This document shows, one piece after another, positions 1 through 12,868 of a DNA stretch of 64,000 nt. The notes under the pieces were generated by a model, which was not told the origin of the DNA, searched no databases, and was given only the letters and a program-made list of their open reading frames with translations. Source of the DNA: Cryptomeria japonica (Eukaryota; Streptophyta; Pinopsida; Cupressales; Cupressaceae); contig NC_081408.1 of assembly GCF_030272615.1 (NCBI RefSeq), positions 307,957,950 through 308,021,949 of the forward strand, given 5' to 3'. The translations under genes were made by a program, and so were the position numbers. Positions within the stretch are counted from its first letter, which is position 1; each line of letters opens with the position of its first letter.

Positions 1-640
1 TTCAAAAATGACAAAGGAGAAATGGTGGCAAATATAGCTATGCCAACTATGGATAAAAATGTTAGAGATATAACTCCCTCAAATTACCAAGTAACACAGG
101 TCAAGATAGGGAAACAAACTAGATGGGAAGAGCTAGCCAAATTTGATGCAACAATAGAAACCATAAAATCAAGGATGCAAAAAGAATAACAATCAAAGTA
201 GGAACTAAAGGGACAATTGGCTCAATTCATCAAAGACTTGGTTACTTCCTTAGCTTCTCAAGCTGCAGAAATAAAAGTGCCAGCCCTGATCCCTAAAACA
301 AAAATGGATTCCTTATATGCCATGAAGAACAAGGCAACTGTAATGGACTATTGGATTGCCCAATAGTAGGGAAAAATCATATTATTTTAGGTCAATGCTT
401 ATGATATTTATGAGGAAGCATCTAGAGTTGAAGCAAAGATGACCACATTGGCCAATCAATGGGATAAAGAAACCCAAAAATATCAAAATAAAATTGATTT
501 ATTGAAGGAAATAAGAGAACTAGATGCAAGAGAGATTTAGCAAGTTGATATTTTGGGAGATGAAAATTTTAATTTCATTGAAAGTAGCATTGATGCGTTG
601 GAGTTTAAGTTAGTTGTGAATAGTTTAGGACCAAAATGAT
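1..640 (+). pseudogene. Decayed reading frame of unknown function
   Basis: Frame 1 is readable from the window edge to about 640 and is broken only by isolated TAA/TAG codons, for example at 187, 367 and 538. The translation is hydrophilic, rich in Lys and Glu and looks helical (short stretches such as WDKETQKYQNKIDLLKEI), which suggests a coiled coil. No retroviral or transposase motif is visible. It may be the 3' end of an ORF that begins left of the window. It could be an accessory ORF of a retrotransposon, but I cannot assign it. An open frame of this length with sparse stops suggests past coding; the function is unknown. Confidence 0.35.
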
Positions 641-2450
641 AAAATAACATTCAAGTTTTGAAGGTTTCATAACTATCAACCTTGGGGCCCACTTGTACAA
701 AGAAAATTTAGGTTGGTTGAAAGTTAAAGAAAAAACTTGTTCAATGAGACAAGCTAGTTGAAAAAAAATTGGTCCCACTAGGAAATTTGATGAATAGATT
801 ATGAATGAATGCCTATAATTAATTTTATCACCAAATTAGGCAACCAAGGTTGTTATCGCCTCGGAGGACACTATGAATAAATTTAAATAATCTCTTAGAG
901 TGGCAAAGTTTAGAATGAATCGGGTGGATGGGTATGACAAAGAGCCATTGGATTACTACTTAGTAAGCTATGGGGAATACAAGAATAAATAGTAAGTAGT
1001 GAGATAGAATTTTGTATTTAAATTTTAGGCCTATTGTTTCATTTGTTCAAAAGATATTTTTACTCAGATTCTCTGGTGGTTAAGGATAATAGAATGAAGG
1101 TAGAAGTAGTTAACTCTAGTCCCAAATTGGTAACTTTCTTCCACAACACAAGTACACTTCATGCACTATTGTTGTATTCATTTCAAGAATAGAAAGTTTA
1201 TTTTTAGATTATTCTTCCTAAGCGCAATGGGAAACTTTCTATTTCCATCTTTCACACTTTAGTTCATTCTTGCATCTTTCAAAAATTTCCATCAAGCAAC
1301 AACTCCAACTTTCTATTTTCATCTCCAATTTTGATTCTCTTTTGATTTTCTTTTTGTCTTGTTGGAAGAACTTTGATCCCTTTTGAGTAAATTTCTATTT
1401 TGTGTCTTTAGTCTTTGGCTAGCAACTTGCATGTTGGTTTCCCCTTCTAGGTTGTAGGAGTTTTTGCGAGATTTTGATCATTGATTTTGAGGAGGATTCT
1501 CCCTATAAATACAATCTTAAACTTATAATCAAGGCCTAAAAATTAATGATAAATTAGCTTGTATTGCTTAATAATTTTTGGCTCTAAGTATTTAGTTTCT
1601 AAAAGGAATATTTTGTGAATGTTGTGAACCAAAATATCAATGATTTGCTGGTATATTTCAAAGAATAATAAAATGTTATGGTTTGTAATCTCATTGTATA
1701 TCCCTTGTGGTTGTTTGGTATTGTTTCTTTCTTACAAATTCCTTAATCCAATATATATTTAAAATTTTATTAAGAATGTTCATCTTTATAAATCAATCTA
1801 TGCATGCATAATGGTGATTGATGTTAAAATGAACATGAGAAGAGAAAATTAATTTGTATTATGAAACTTCAACTTCATTTTCATGTTTGAATTGTTAATT
1901 ATAGCATGCTAAATGATCTAAATGCATAAACCTTCCTAGATTTTTTTGATATTGTTGATTAAGAATAATACCAATCATTCATTTTCTTACAGATCTATTC
2001 AATATTTTGTTCAAGATTCTTTTAAGCTTGTTAGTTAAGAAGTAGATTAAGAAACCTATACCTTTCAGCTTGGAACCATCATACCCTCTTGTTTAATAGG
2101 CCATGTTGAACACTTAGCTATCCAAAACCATTGTGACCCAACAACAGAGACCTTGGGAGCTCTAAATTATCCTTGTTTATACCTCTTTTAAGGTAGATTG
2201 GGTGGAAACATTTAGTTTGTGTTGAGTGTGCCAAAAGGCCCATCAACAAAATTGGAAATAGGAGGGCTAGAATAAGTTGGATCATATAGCATAATTCTCC
2301 CTTGAGCTATTTGAAAGAGTCTTATAATCAATACCCAATAAAGAAGAATTCTTAGAGTTAGGACCCATTACTAGGCCAAGGGGAAATAAAGGAAAAGATC
2401 AATAGGCAATATCATGCTGGGGAACGCCATCTATTGTCCAAACACCCAAG
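641..2450. other. AT-rich stretch without recognisable gene
   Basis: All frames are closed at short intervals and no RNA gene or clear repeat is visible. It may include untranslated sequence of the gag-bearing element that follows, but no LTR ends could be placed. Confidence 0.5.
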
Positions 2451-2514
2451 AAAGCAGTTGTTATCCCTTTTGGTAAACCCAAATCCACCGATCAACCTAC
2501 CACAAATGACTTCA

Positions 2515-3110
2515 ATGCCATACTTTGATCATGGCCATTCAACTCCAGGAGTTGTCCTTTGTAGAATACATGATCTGCTAAGAAACCTATAGAAGTTTTA
2601 TGCGAAGTATGAATTCACTAGACCTAAGACTGCAAAACAACACATTGAGACTTTTAATGATGTGCTGGTTAGGTATCAAATAAAATATGAAGATGTTGTT
2701 TGCAGCATATTCCCATATTATCTTGCAAAAAATAAGTATAACTAGTATCTCACACTTCTAGCCAACTCCATTCTCAATTGGAAAAATCTAGAAGAAACTT
2801 TTCTTGCTCAATTTAGGTTATATGTGGACCCTACAACATTATATCAACAGTTTTCATCTTTGAGGAAACAACCAAAGGAACCTCTAAAAATGTTCAACAT
2901 AAATTTTTAGAGGTTATACAAAAGAATGAGGTCACCTTATGCCATAGCCAAAGATGTGGCCATTGAGGTATATTTCAAAGCTATAGATCCCTAGTCTGCT
3001 TTGTTTTTAAAGAAGAATCACACTCCTCAAGAGATAGATAAGTTTTCTAAGGAATATGCTTTGGTGATCAAGATAAACCAAGATCAGACTTTGGGAGGGT
3101 ATTGGACATA
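2515..3110 (+). pseudogene. Gypsy-type gag relic
   Basis: The plus-strand translation has the pattern of the plant retrotransposon gag (capsid) domain: a Trp-containing helix, then FLAQFRLYVDPTTLYQQFSSL, RKQPKEPLKMF and a downstream basic RLYKRM segment. This order is typical of Ty3/gypsy gag, which packages the element RNA. Several in-frame stops (near 2590, 2743, 2910 and 2992) show that it is dead. The frame continues into a Pro/Asn/Gln-rich region, as gag tails do. No polymerase follows, because a LINE sequence begins near 4035. Confidence 0.55.
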
Positions 3111-4030
3111 ATCTACCTATTGACATGCAACAAGGGACGTATAATCAAATGACCAATTTCAACCCCACTCACAATAGGAGCCCCAACTATGAATCATGTA
3201 TCATTATATGGACCTCGAAAAATAATTTGAACCCACCAAACCAAGCTATTACTTGAAAAAACCTTTCCTTCACTGGTATACATAATTACTCAAGAGACTG
3301 GAGGTTTATAAATTTGACAGGGACAACATAATAGTCCAATACTTCAAATGCCACAATGGAAAATTAGGTCTATAACTCCCCTTTTGTTGATCAAATAACA
3401 CAGTTAACAGTAGGAGTAGAGGCACTAAAGAAGATGTTGTCCCATATGATTAGTGAGTCAAACCAAATCAAGATCAATCCTCCTTTGAATCAAAACCAAA
3501 ATTAACCCCAACCACTAGAAGACCTTGTTCATCTATGAATGGATGTGGGAGTTAAATAACCTTTCACTCAGGAGCTCCTTAAAATAATTGAAACCTCGCC
3601 TGAATAGGCTATTTCTAATCCCCCAAAAGGTCCCCCTATTATTCTTTAATAGGTCTTTCATGTGGCCCCATTGAACCAACTATCCAACTCTGTCCCCTAG
3701 AAGATAGATAAATCTCTTCCTTTTCCACCCTGGTCCAAAGCTCTAGAGATAAGTACTCCCAGAGGAGTGAGGTGCTTTCTCCTAAGTTACCTCTTGGCTC
3801 CTCACTTTTGAGAAATTTCTCTTCACCTTCAATTTAGTCCCCTAGTTCTAGTTCGAGTGTTTTTTTGGAAGGAGAAGAATAGAAAACACAAAAGAAGAAG
3901 ACTAGAAATAATAAAATTGATGTGGGGATGGAGGCAAAGGGTGGCTATCTATCCCATCACCTCACTTAATGGAAAGATGTTGCAAGAGAGATTGTAAATG
4001 GAAAGCAAAATACCTTGGATTTCTCCTCAA
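3111..4030 (+). pseudogene. Probable gag tail / linker relic
   Basis: The translation downstream of the gag relic is rich in Asn, Pro, Gln and Ser, with many stops and frame changes. No zinc knuckle or protease motif is seen. It is treated as the eroded tail of the same gag because the composition is continuous and the strand is the same. It ends where LINE endonuclease motifs begin. Confidence 0.3.
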
Positions 4031-5007
4031 AAATCCATAAGTGAAGTTCCTCTCCTGGAATATGTGAGGCCTCAATAGCCCTAAAAATAATGCACTCTCA
4101 AGAATACTCTCCTTGAGAAGAGGATTGATATACTCCTACTTCAAGAAGTTAAAATAACTAAAGATACTTTTCAATTTGTTCCTAACTACTTATGGCTAGA
4201 TGCTAGTTTCCTCATTAGTGATGTTAATGGTACATTGGGTGGTGTTGTTACTATGTGGGAACCCAAAAAAAAATTGGGGACCCTTCTCTCTTGCTCTTCA
4301 AGAAGTTTGGTTGTTAAGTTCTTCAACCCAAATTTCTCTTGGATCCTAGTAAGCTTATATGTTCCTAACTATCAAAATGCTTGCAAATTTATTTGGGAGG
4401 ATATTTCACTGTAATTAATGGTTGATAAAGATTCCTACTAATTAATTGATGGTGACTTCAATACCCCTATCTTTCCTTTGAAAAAATTGAGGTCTGATTG
4501 ATTACACTATTCGAATGGCTGATCTGGCAGACTTCATAAACATGGTGGGCCTAATAGACATTATTTGCTTGCCCAACCTTTCACTTGGTCTAACCACATA
4601 AAATATGCTAATATGATTCAAGTCAAATTAGAACATTTCCTAGACTCCAACTAGGACACTAGTTGCAAATCCACTCTTCATGCTTTTTCAAGGATTGTCT
4701 CAGTTCATAACCCCCTAATGCTCATTTGGGTTGATCAACCCAAGAGGGGACCTATTCCTTCCTATTATGAAATCATGTGGTCCACCCACCCTGACTTTAG
4801 GAATTGTATTTGGGTTGGTGGAATACTCTTGTCTAGGGTACTATTATGTACAGGGTGTCTCAAAAATTGAACCTCATAAAGGATAAAGTGGAAGGGTGAA
4901 ATAAATTCACTTTTTGTGATATCTTGCTTAGGAAGAAAGAGTTGAATGCACAGTTGATCTACATATAGTTACAAATTGCTAATGGAGACCTCTCAAATGA
5001 GACCAAT

Positions 5008-5196
5008 ATGGAGGAGCAAGCCTCAAGAGGGAAATGGAAAGAGAACTTAAAGAGAGAAGAAATATTTTGGAAGAAAAAGTCTAAGGTCCAATGGCTGAAG
5101 GAGGGAGACAGAAATTTTGTCTTTTTCCACAAATCTACACTCCAACATAGGAAGAGGAATGCCATCTTGTCACTTACTGATGAAATGACCAAATGA
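5008..5196 (+). pseudogene. LINE linker between endonuclease and RT
   Basis: This open segment carries the motif KVQWLKEGDRNFVFFHKSTL. Plant L1-type elements have this just before the reverse transcriptase domain (the consensus reads roughly WLKEGDRNTKFFH). It is a surviving fragment of the LINE ORF2, not an independent gene. It ends at TGA. Confidence 0.8.
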
Positions 5197-5519
5197 TTAA
5201 GGATGACACCTAGTTGGGTAGTATAGCTTCTAATTAATTTTAGAAAGCCTATTTGGAGAATGTCACGACCTATGACCCTAGCATGGAGGAGAAATTGTTA
5301 ATATTCTTACCTACTGCTCTATCCCTAGATAATAAAACCCAACTCATTGCCCCTATTACTGAGGACAAATTTAGAATTGTCACCTTGTATATGAGGGATT
5401 ATAAAACCCCAAGGCCATATGGCTTCCCCCTAACCTTCTTTCAAGAATTATAGGATATTATGGGTTATGACATCACTCTAGTGACTAGGGATTTCTTCTA
5501 TACTATTAAAATCTTAAAT

Positions 5520-6240
5520 AAACTTAACAATTGTTTTATATCTCTAGTTCCTAAGATCCATGATCCTTCCAACTTATTGGATTCCTAACCTATTAGTTTA
5601 TGCAATATGATCTACAAGATCTTCTCTAAAATTTTGGTTAATAGAATTAGGCCCATACTTGAAACTATTATCAATGTTAACCAAAAAGGTTTTGTCCTAG
5701 GGTGCCCAATCTTGGATGCTACTATCATAACCCATGAAATTATTCACTCAATGGGAAAGAGTCACCTTGAAAGTATGACCCTCAAACTTCATATTTCCAA
5801 GGCTTATGATAGAGTAATACTTGACTTTCTCTTTAAATTCCTAAAGAATATAGGGTTTTAAGATAACCTTATTAGCTTAATAAGAGAATCTGTTGACACG
5901 GTTAAGTACTCAGTCCTGATGAATGGAGTTCCTAGGGGTTTTGGGGGGATGAAAGGGGAATCAAATAGGGGGATCCCCTCTCCCATTACCTTTTTATCAT
6001 GGTGGCTAAGATGTTAGGCAATAATTTTTTGAAGCTTTTTACTAATGGTAGTCTCAAAGGTGTCAAAGTTGCATCCACTATTTCACCCTTCACTCTGTAA
6101 TAGTTTGTGGATGACACTATGTTGTTTGGTGTCTCTTTAATAATGAAGGATAGAAGATAGAAGAATTGCTTGAACTAGTATGCCATGGTCTCTAGGTAGT
6201 GTATTAATTGTGAAAAAAACAAGATCTACTTCTTCAAGAC
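5520..6240 (+). pseudogene. LINE reverse transcriptase core
   Basis: The RT core is seen in order. FISLVPKIHDP comes from the fingers, then PISLCNMIYKIFSKILVNRI. NQKGFVLGCPILDATIITHE matches the QxGFxxGRxIxDNI region. LKLHISKAYDRV corresponds to the catalytic block A (LDxxKAYD), with the Asp replaced by His. Block C is FVDDTMLF. The loss of the block A Asp and several stops make it inactive. In its family the enzyme reverse-transcribes the LINE RNA at a nicked target. Confidence 0.8.
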
Positions 6241-6490
6241 TATAGACTATTTGAAAAGAAAAATCCAAAATCTCGGGCTATCGATGTGTTGTCCTTCCTG
6301 GGGCATGTTGAGTATTATAATTCCACTTGAGATTGGAACATAATTTCACAACTCGGGGATACTTGTCCATGTTAAGCAATCCTTCATGGCTTGGAAGACT
6401 GCATCTACTTGTCAACTATTGATCATACAACTTGAAATGGTGCAACACTTTATGTGCATTACAATTGTATCTAAGATTGCTACCCTATGT

Positions 6491-7600
6491 TAATTGTAAA
6501 AATTGTAGTAAAAGAGAAGGCTAAAAAATAATCACTCAAAATAAATATTGCTAAAATGAGAATATCAAAGAATGAACATGCGCAATGTAAACAAAACATT
6601 ATGCTACAACATATTAATCTAAAGAGAAAAGCAATAACTCAAATTCTACTTAAGAAAACAAGCATTAAACATTACCTACACACTATCTATTCTATTACAA
6701 TTATGGCTACTATAGGATTAGAGAATAATGGAATTGTTATGCTACTAAAATTCAAAAAGTATTATAATTCTAAACACCTGAAACAATATTGACTAAACTA
6801 AACTAATGCTAAGAGTAGCTTTACCTCAAGTAGGCCCCCTTGGGTAGGCACTCATAATAGGTTCACAAGATTACTCGATTGGTTCAGGAAATCACTATAT
6901 TATATTCATCAAAATTATATACTTGCTTCAAAACATAACTTGATGGAAATAGCATAGAATCATTAACCTTTTTAGGTCAATCACAAGATTATTTATAGCA
7001 TTAATCCTATGAATAATTCTATAACCAAATATGGCTCAATCCCCAAATTGAGGGAGAGATTTTAACTAAAATAAAAGAACCATAAACTAAAGAGGAGACT
7101 TATTAGGACTACAATTCCTAACAACCATTTGAAACATAATTATTCACTCAAATCGGCTCAATAGAATGCTTAAAAGCAATGCTCAAGTAGTTCAAATTAT
7201 AATGAAGGATGTCCACTTATGACTATTGCCTTTAGATAGCTTAGTCCACCTGAAACTGCTTTTAACCAAATCAACACTGGCACTATCCATGCTTGTAGGA
7301 GCCAACACAATGTTTGGCTACAGAAATAATCACTTCAAGCCCAAAAGAAAGTGTTGCATAACAAGTTAGTATATACAACATTGCAAACCATAGTAATTAA
7401 CCATTTCAATCTAGAACACGCACATTAATATGCATATATGTATTATATTAGTCATTAGCTAAACATATTAAAAGTGCTGAAATAAATTTTGAATATCATA
7501 ATAGTAATAGGCCATACTAGAATTGAGGTTCATGATGCTTATATCATAAAACTTAACTAAAGTTTGCAATGTAACTGATAAAAGAAAGACAAATTAAAGA
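6491..7600. other. AT-rich stretch, nothing recognised
   Basis: Only short chance frames are present. The longest, at 6556-6792, is Lys/Ile/Asn-rich and has no motif. No terminal repeats, RNA gene or domain could be recognised. Confidence 0.5.
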
Positions 7601-10500
7601 CCTATATTTCACCGCAACTTAGACTTCTTCTTGTCCCAAAGTAAACCCCATTAACCTACTATGCATGAAAGCAATCTCTTTAAAATCAGAATGAGTAGTG
7701 ACTCCTAAATTCTCTACTAAAGGATTCCAGTAAAATCCATTTAACCTTGCAATCCTCTACCACCTGGGTTCCTCGATCTCCTCATTATACTACTCAATTC
7801 CCTTGTAGTTTGGTATGGGCCACAAAATGAGTGGAGGCTGGAAAATAAGTGGCATCCACTTCAGTTTCTACTCTCTAGCTAACTCAATATACTTCCTAGC
7901 TCTACAGATAGCTAAATGGTGATTGTATAAGGAATGGGATTAAGTATCCCTGCCCTATGCATGAATCATTCTCTTGTACCCTTCATAAGTCTTGATCATG
8001 GATGCTAGTATATGATGCTAAATATCAAGCTCTTAGATAAGTAATATTCACTCATTCATCATATCATATACACTATTTGATTTAGCCCAAAGAGAGAGTG
8101 TAGTTGTTTTCTCAATATCCTTGTATGTAAGCATTTGATTACCTCTAGTTTATTAATCCTTTAAATAAGAATGGAATGTTCTTAGTTAAACATCTCCTGC
8201 ATACAACAGAGGATTCTAGCTAGTGTTGTATGGCATATCAAGGTTATCAATATAGAACTCACAAAAAGCATTTTGTAGTTCTAGGGTAGATGACTGAAAA
8301 AATATGAAAGAAGTCTCTAGGAGAAACAATGGGAAAGGGGAAATCTAAATATATTTGCATAAACTAGAAGTTAAGTAATTGTTCCATGACAAATAATGTA
8401 TATACTAGTGTTGGTGGTCTGCAACTAATAATTTGTGGCACCATGGAAACCATAGTGTCCACTTTAATCCTTAGTTTTGCAACATTCGTTTCTGATTCCT
8501 ATAGCTTCTTTTCCATTGTCTCCTACAATTGTTCCTTTTTGTTTATCAATTCCTTTTCTCTCAATTGTATGTGTTTCAACCATTTTCATAATCTAAGAGA
8601 TGAAGTAAGAGATGTGAGGTGCTTGAGTATTACCATTGGTGTCCATAAATGGACCAACCCAGTTTTTGAGACAATTTCTTATCTCGGGATGGTATTAATG
8701 ATCTCCTCTATTTCTTTAGTATCCATTTCTGCCAACCTATCTAAATTGATGTTTTTTTATGGTGTGGTTTCTTATGGCTTGGGTTGGGATTCTTTCACAT
8801 CATAAATTTCAATATCTTCCTCTTCCTATGTTTGTTTTGCAATATCCTCTATTTGGACACCCACACCCTGCTCCCCTATTTTTTCAATAACATAACCCTC
8901 TGCAAGATGTGGCATTTTCATTCATACTCTAGTAACTCCTTCCTATATCCAATCTAAGAGAGTCTTATATGATTCCAAATTGGACTCAAAAGATACTTCT
9001 CTTGATTCCACAATCAAAGGCCTTTTCCTAAACATGGACTCTCTCTCACTACTTGTCTCTAAATCAACATCTTGGATTGTGCTAGGCTTTGGTTTTCCCT
9101 TGGCACTTCCTTTTTGTTTTTTCAATCTATGATATTTTGTTTTCCTTTCTTCTTTTTAGACTTCTTCACTGTTGAAAGTATTTACTCAAGACTTGATAAG
9201 CAACTTAGAGAGGCTTCTCTAAGACAAGAGTAGTAACAGGAGTTTGTTGAGTTTGAGTAGCAAAAATGTGGGCTTTTGTTTTTGGTTCAATGGAAGGAGG
9301 GGGAGTCTCTAGCTTTCTATTTTTCCTGCAGTGGTAGTGGGTGTGTCCTTAGGTTTTTCTTGTTCAACTATGGGGATTTCATCAATATTCACTTTCTTTC
9401 CCCTCATAGGTTAGGATTTTTCTTTAATTCCCTTCCATTTTGCAGAGGAAACGTTTTCCTTCATTTTAGTTGGGGTGGAAGCAAAGGTTTTATCTATAGG
9501 GTTTTATTTACCCTCTTCTATTAGAATTTCAAATTTTTCTTTACCCTTCTTTTCTTTAGATTTGGGCTTAGTAGCAGATTTTTGAGCCAACTTCTAGCTC
9601 TGGGTTTTGGCCACATAGGAGTCGATCGTGGTTCCTCTACCTCTTCTCTATATGACATATATTTGGAGGTTACAAACACAAAAGTGTCTCTTTCTCCAAA
9701 AAGAGTTGATTCTTCTTGAACTAAATGCATTGGGGGCTTACTACATTCCTCTTTTTATAACCCTCTAAACCTTATTTTTCTTCCTCTCGGACTTAAATTA
9801 ACATGTTTGATCTTATTGACCTTAAGAATTCCTCATAGCTCATTTTAGGAAAATAAATAGCTAGACTTATTTTCACAAGCAAATTTATTAATCAATGATG
9901 AGATAATGAGGTATCCTTATCTTTTTGTATCTCTACTACCATTTTGGTGAGGAAATAAGCTTAGTCAGGTTCATTGACTAGTTGACTATGGTGCATATGG
10001 CTAAGTAGCTTGCAATGGTGTGAGTAGAGTAATGACATGTGTCCCCCACCAGAAAAACATCTAATTATGAATTTTGTTGCTTCCACCCACTTTTCTAGTA
10101 AAGAAACCCTTATGGTTCCTTCTTTAAAAGTTTACAACAATAGGTCATATGGTCTGATAAACTTCACTTTGGTTGAGACTGCATCATGGGTATCCATATA
10201 ATTTTTACTTTTTTAGAATGTCTAGATACTTCTACAATGGCTATCATGTTGGCATCCACTCACAACCCCTTGCTAGCAGCTACATTTTCTTGCAAAGTAC
10301 ATGCAAAATCCAAATCTATCTATATCCACCCAGTTCATGAAATAATCCATCCATCTTGTTTTTACCAACTCATCTCTATAATGAACCACATTATTGACCA
10401 GGGTGTGGACTAAAGGCTCTTTCTTGATAGGGTCTCCACCCATCTTTAGTACAAATACAGGTGTTAAAATAGGTTTACTTGAAAATTCTTCCTAAATTCT
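7600..10500 (-). pseudogene. Decayed long reading frame, unknown product
   Basis: The minus strand from about 10500 down to 8340, and more weakly to 7600, gives a continuous protein-like translation interrupted by stops and a few frame changes. Surviving parts include WMDYFMNWVDIDRFGFCMYF, SLLEKWVEATKFI, a GGGHMSLLYSHHCKLLSH segment, and a Lys/Ser/Glu-rich tail (9125-8943: KGSAKGKPKPSTI). It ends in a coiled-coil-like stretch (REKELINKKEQL). It has no gag, protease, RT or integrase motifs. The globular part followed by a basic then a coiled-coil tail resembles accessory ORFs of plant gypsy elements, but this is inference. The product is unknown. Confidence 0.4.
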
Positions 10501-11240
10501 CCCTCTAGAGCACTTCTTTACCCAACTATCCTCCACTATCTAATTTCACTCATTTGTCTGAATTCTGCAATTGATAATTTAATACCAGTTCTCTTAAAGT
10601 TTAAAATGCTTAATTCGAAACAAAGTGTGTGACATATACAAGATGGTTTTGAGATGATGACATTTATTAAGAAAACTTTGACATTAAGGAGAGGTAAAGG
10701 ATAATTATGTGGCCATATATAAATATCTTACCACATTTCATAACCAATATGAAAAAAAAAACCAGCATGCAAAAGAATGATTACCACAAAAGATTGTGAC
10801 GAGACTTTTCCCCCAGCTTAATCTCAGGCTAAGTGTCCACTCGTGCTAGGTAGAAATGTTTAAAGTTTAAATTTAGAAAGAGTGTGCAATCAATATGCAG
10901 TTAGGAATTGTAACATAATAGTTTTAAATACTTATCATTAATGTGATGTACTTTTGAAAACATAAAATTTACCTAATTAAACAATGATGTATATAAAAGA
11001 TAGGAATGTTCAAGTACCTCTAGCAAATCACTTCAACATGATATGAATTTTGCGAAATGCAAGCGTAGATCACCAAAATTGCATGGAGCAACATTGGCAA
11101 AGAAAGTGACATTGGGAATTGAATGATGTTAACTAGATGATCTGGAAAGGAATGTTGAAAAAGTGGAAATGTGACTTTTATTGAAAGGGTCATTGTCGTG
11201 GAATGGAAGAAAAAATGTGGCATGTGGACGATATATAATT
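10500..11240. other. AT-rich stretch, nothing recognised
   Basis: No frame of interest and no terminal repeat is seen. It may contain the 3' untranslated part or LTR of the Athila-like element whose integrase end starts at 11281, but no TG...CA ends could be placed. Confidence 0.4.
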
Positions 11241-11243
11241 TTA

Positions 11244-11268
11244 TTGTGGTTGTGGTTGTGGTTGTGGT
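11244..11268. repeat. TGTGGT microsatellite
   Basis: About four tandem copies of a 6-bp unit (TTGTGG) are directly readable. Confidence 0.9.
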
Positions 11269-11270
11269 AT

Positions 11271-11292
11271 GTTCTCACAAAAAAGTGAGAAC
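11271..11292. repeat. Perfect 8-bp inverted repeat
   Basis: GTTCTCAC, then AAAAAA, then GTGAGAAC: a perfect 8-bp stem with a 6-nt loop. It lies next to the microsatellite and just downstream (minus sense) of the gypsy integrase end. No function is known. Confidence 0.8.
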
Positions 11293-11576
11293 TGTATTGA
11301 TCTCCTTGTTGCTAATTCTATTCTAGAACATCATCTAGTCCCAATTTTGGAAATTTAGGAATAGAAGAAGTTGTTTTAGGTGCATGTTGTTGGAGAAATT
11401 TTTCCTTGCTAAGCAGCTTATGATACAACCTGAGTCAATGACCATTGACCAATAACAATAATTTCATTGGGTCAATGGTGTGTACTAGATTGCACCATCA
11501 AGAAAGGCTTTGGCAACTTCACAGGGACCTAACCATCTAGTTTATAGATTACCCTAATGATCCTTGTAGTGTGAGT
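11281..11576 (-). pseudogene. Athila-like integrase C-terminus (distal piece)
   Basis: The minus-strand translation just left of the LARD insertion includes LGPCEVAKAFLDGAI. This matches the chromatin-proximal end of gypsy integrases (consensus roughly GPYxVxxxxxxGAxxL). The reading continues from the integrase piece to the right of the LARD at 23736, so the two were one ORF before insertion. The segment then decays into stops. It is the 3' end of pol in the same minus-strand element that covers 23741-26790. Confidence 0.65.
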
Positions 11577-11581
11577 CATAC
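11577..11581. repeat. Target site duplication, left (CATAC)
   Basis: CATAC directly precedes the 5' TG of the LARD and is repeated exactly at 23736-23740. Confidence 0.95.
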
Positions 11582-12775
11582 TGTAGTACCCCTACCGTAA
11601 TCGATCTCTAACCTTGGTTTAATCTTGATCAGTTTATCGTGATATTATGATTATAATCAGATGTTGATTTTACGCATAGCTATTGATGTGGTTTTCTCAC
11701 TAGTTTTATGCTAGTTGTTTAGTGTTCTTATTTCATGGTATTCATCGAGCTAATGCATTCATTAAGTTATTATATATGTATGCATGTATGATCGTTGGTT
11801 GCAGGAGATTTCAGGTACGAAGTCGCATGAGTGCGAGGTTCGTCGTCACCTGGTTTTGCAGGTTTGAGCATACCGTTTAATCCCTAGAGTCGGATTAGGT
11901 GGTCGTAAGACCTTAGTCGGCCTTAGTCGTGCTCAAGTGAGCATCGCCAGTCGTCGTCGGTAATCCCTGTTGTTTGGGTTTGCGAGTCGTCTGTTTGGTT
12001 GACCTTCTCGATTTGCGTGCATGGTGTGATTGATTAATTTGGTTATTAGTCTTTAGTAATTTTCTTGATTAAATATATGCATTTGTGCATTGATGATTGA
12101 TGGATTAAATTAATCAGGTATTCGTTATGCGATTTTCGTTGTTAATGAATTGCCTGTTTTAAATTGGGAGTAAATTTGAATTAATGTCTGTTTTTGAATA
12201 TTAAATGCATTATTTATATATGCTGTCGAAAAAGAAAGTTTGTTTTTATTATCGCAATAGATTGATTGTGTTCTGTTGGATTATTAAATTTGAACGGCTA
12301 AATTTGATTAATCGAGAAAATCGAATTTTGAATTGTTAAAGGCAAGTTAATTTGTTGTGTTTGTGAGAAAGAATTAAATTTTATGAATTATTTGTAAATA
12401 AAAGATTTTATCCCAAAAATAGAAATTGGGAGTCAACTCTTCCATATTACCCAAATTTGGGGAAATTGGAAGGGGATGGACATTTTTGGTGGAGATTTTG
12501 GTTGGGAATGAAAATTGGAGGATTTTGGGAGCTGAAGATTGGGGCTCTCCTTCAGCCATGCCAGGATTGCGTATGAAGGTAGGGTTTATCCAAATCGTTC
12601 TTCCTTGTGGTTGTGGAAAGGATTGCTTGTTGCCAAATTTAATCTTTGATTGTTTCCAGTTTTAATTGGATTTGTGAGTTTAAATCCATGTTTTAGCTGT
12701 GTTCTTCAAGAGATGGCATGGCTGTAGCATTATGTTAAAAATGGGTTATCTTGCCATGTCTGGTTCTCTCTTTGA

Positions 12776-12795
12776 TTAATATAAATAAATTATAC
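12776..12795 (+). promoter_or_regulatory. Candidate TATA element in LARD LTR
   Basis: TAATATAAATAAATTATA lies about 270 bp upstream of the GC-rich block; the same sequence is in the 3' LTR near 20726-20745. It is a plausible RNA polymerase II TATA box, chosen by sequence only. The position of the transcription start is unknown. Confidence 0.3.
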
Positions 12796-12868
12796 TTTCT
12801 CTTTGTGCTGGGCGTTTTGTGCTAGACGTTGTTGTCGTGCTTAAACCCGTGCATTTTGTGTTTTATAT

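Larger units (their letters stand above)
4035..6490 (+). mobile_element. Decayed L1-type LINE ORF2 (endonuclease + reverse transcriptase)
   Basis: This is a non-LTR retrotransposon body on the plus strand. It starts with the endonuclease signature LSWNM*GLNSP, where the Arg codon of the usual WNxRGLN has become TGA. LLLQEVKITKDTF, GDFNTP and PFTWSN follow, all landmarks of the AP-endonuclease fold. WLKEGDRNFVFFHKSTLQ is the classic plant LINE linker motif. The reverse transcriptase follows, with FVDD at about 6106 in place of YADD. A relic of the region after the RT (KIYFFKT, KRKIQNLG) lies near 6220-6280. Many frameshifts and stops are present. No poly(A) tail or target duplication could be placed. 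Confidence 0.85.

Noticed and set aside
11271-11292. Hairpin terminator
   Set aside because: A bacterial-style terminator has no meaning here, and no T-run follows.
12374-12665. Overlapping ORFs in opposite strands shared by both LARD LTRs
   Set aside because: Short, overlapping and without motifs; shared only through LTR identity.
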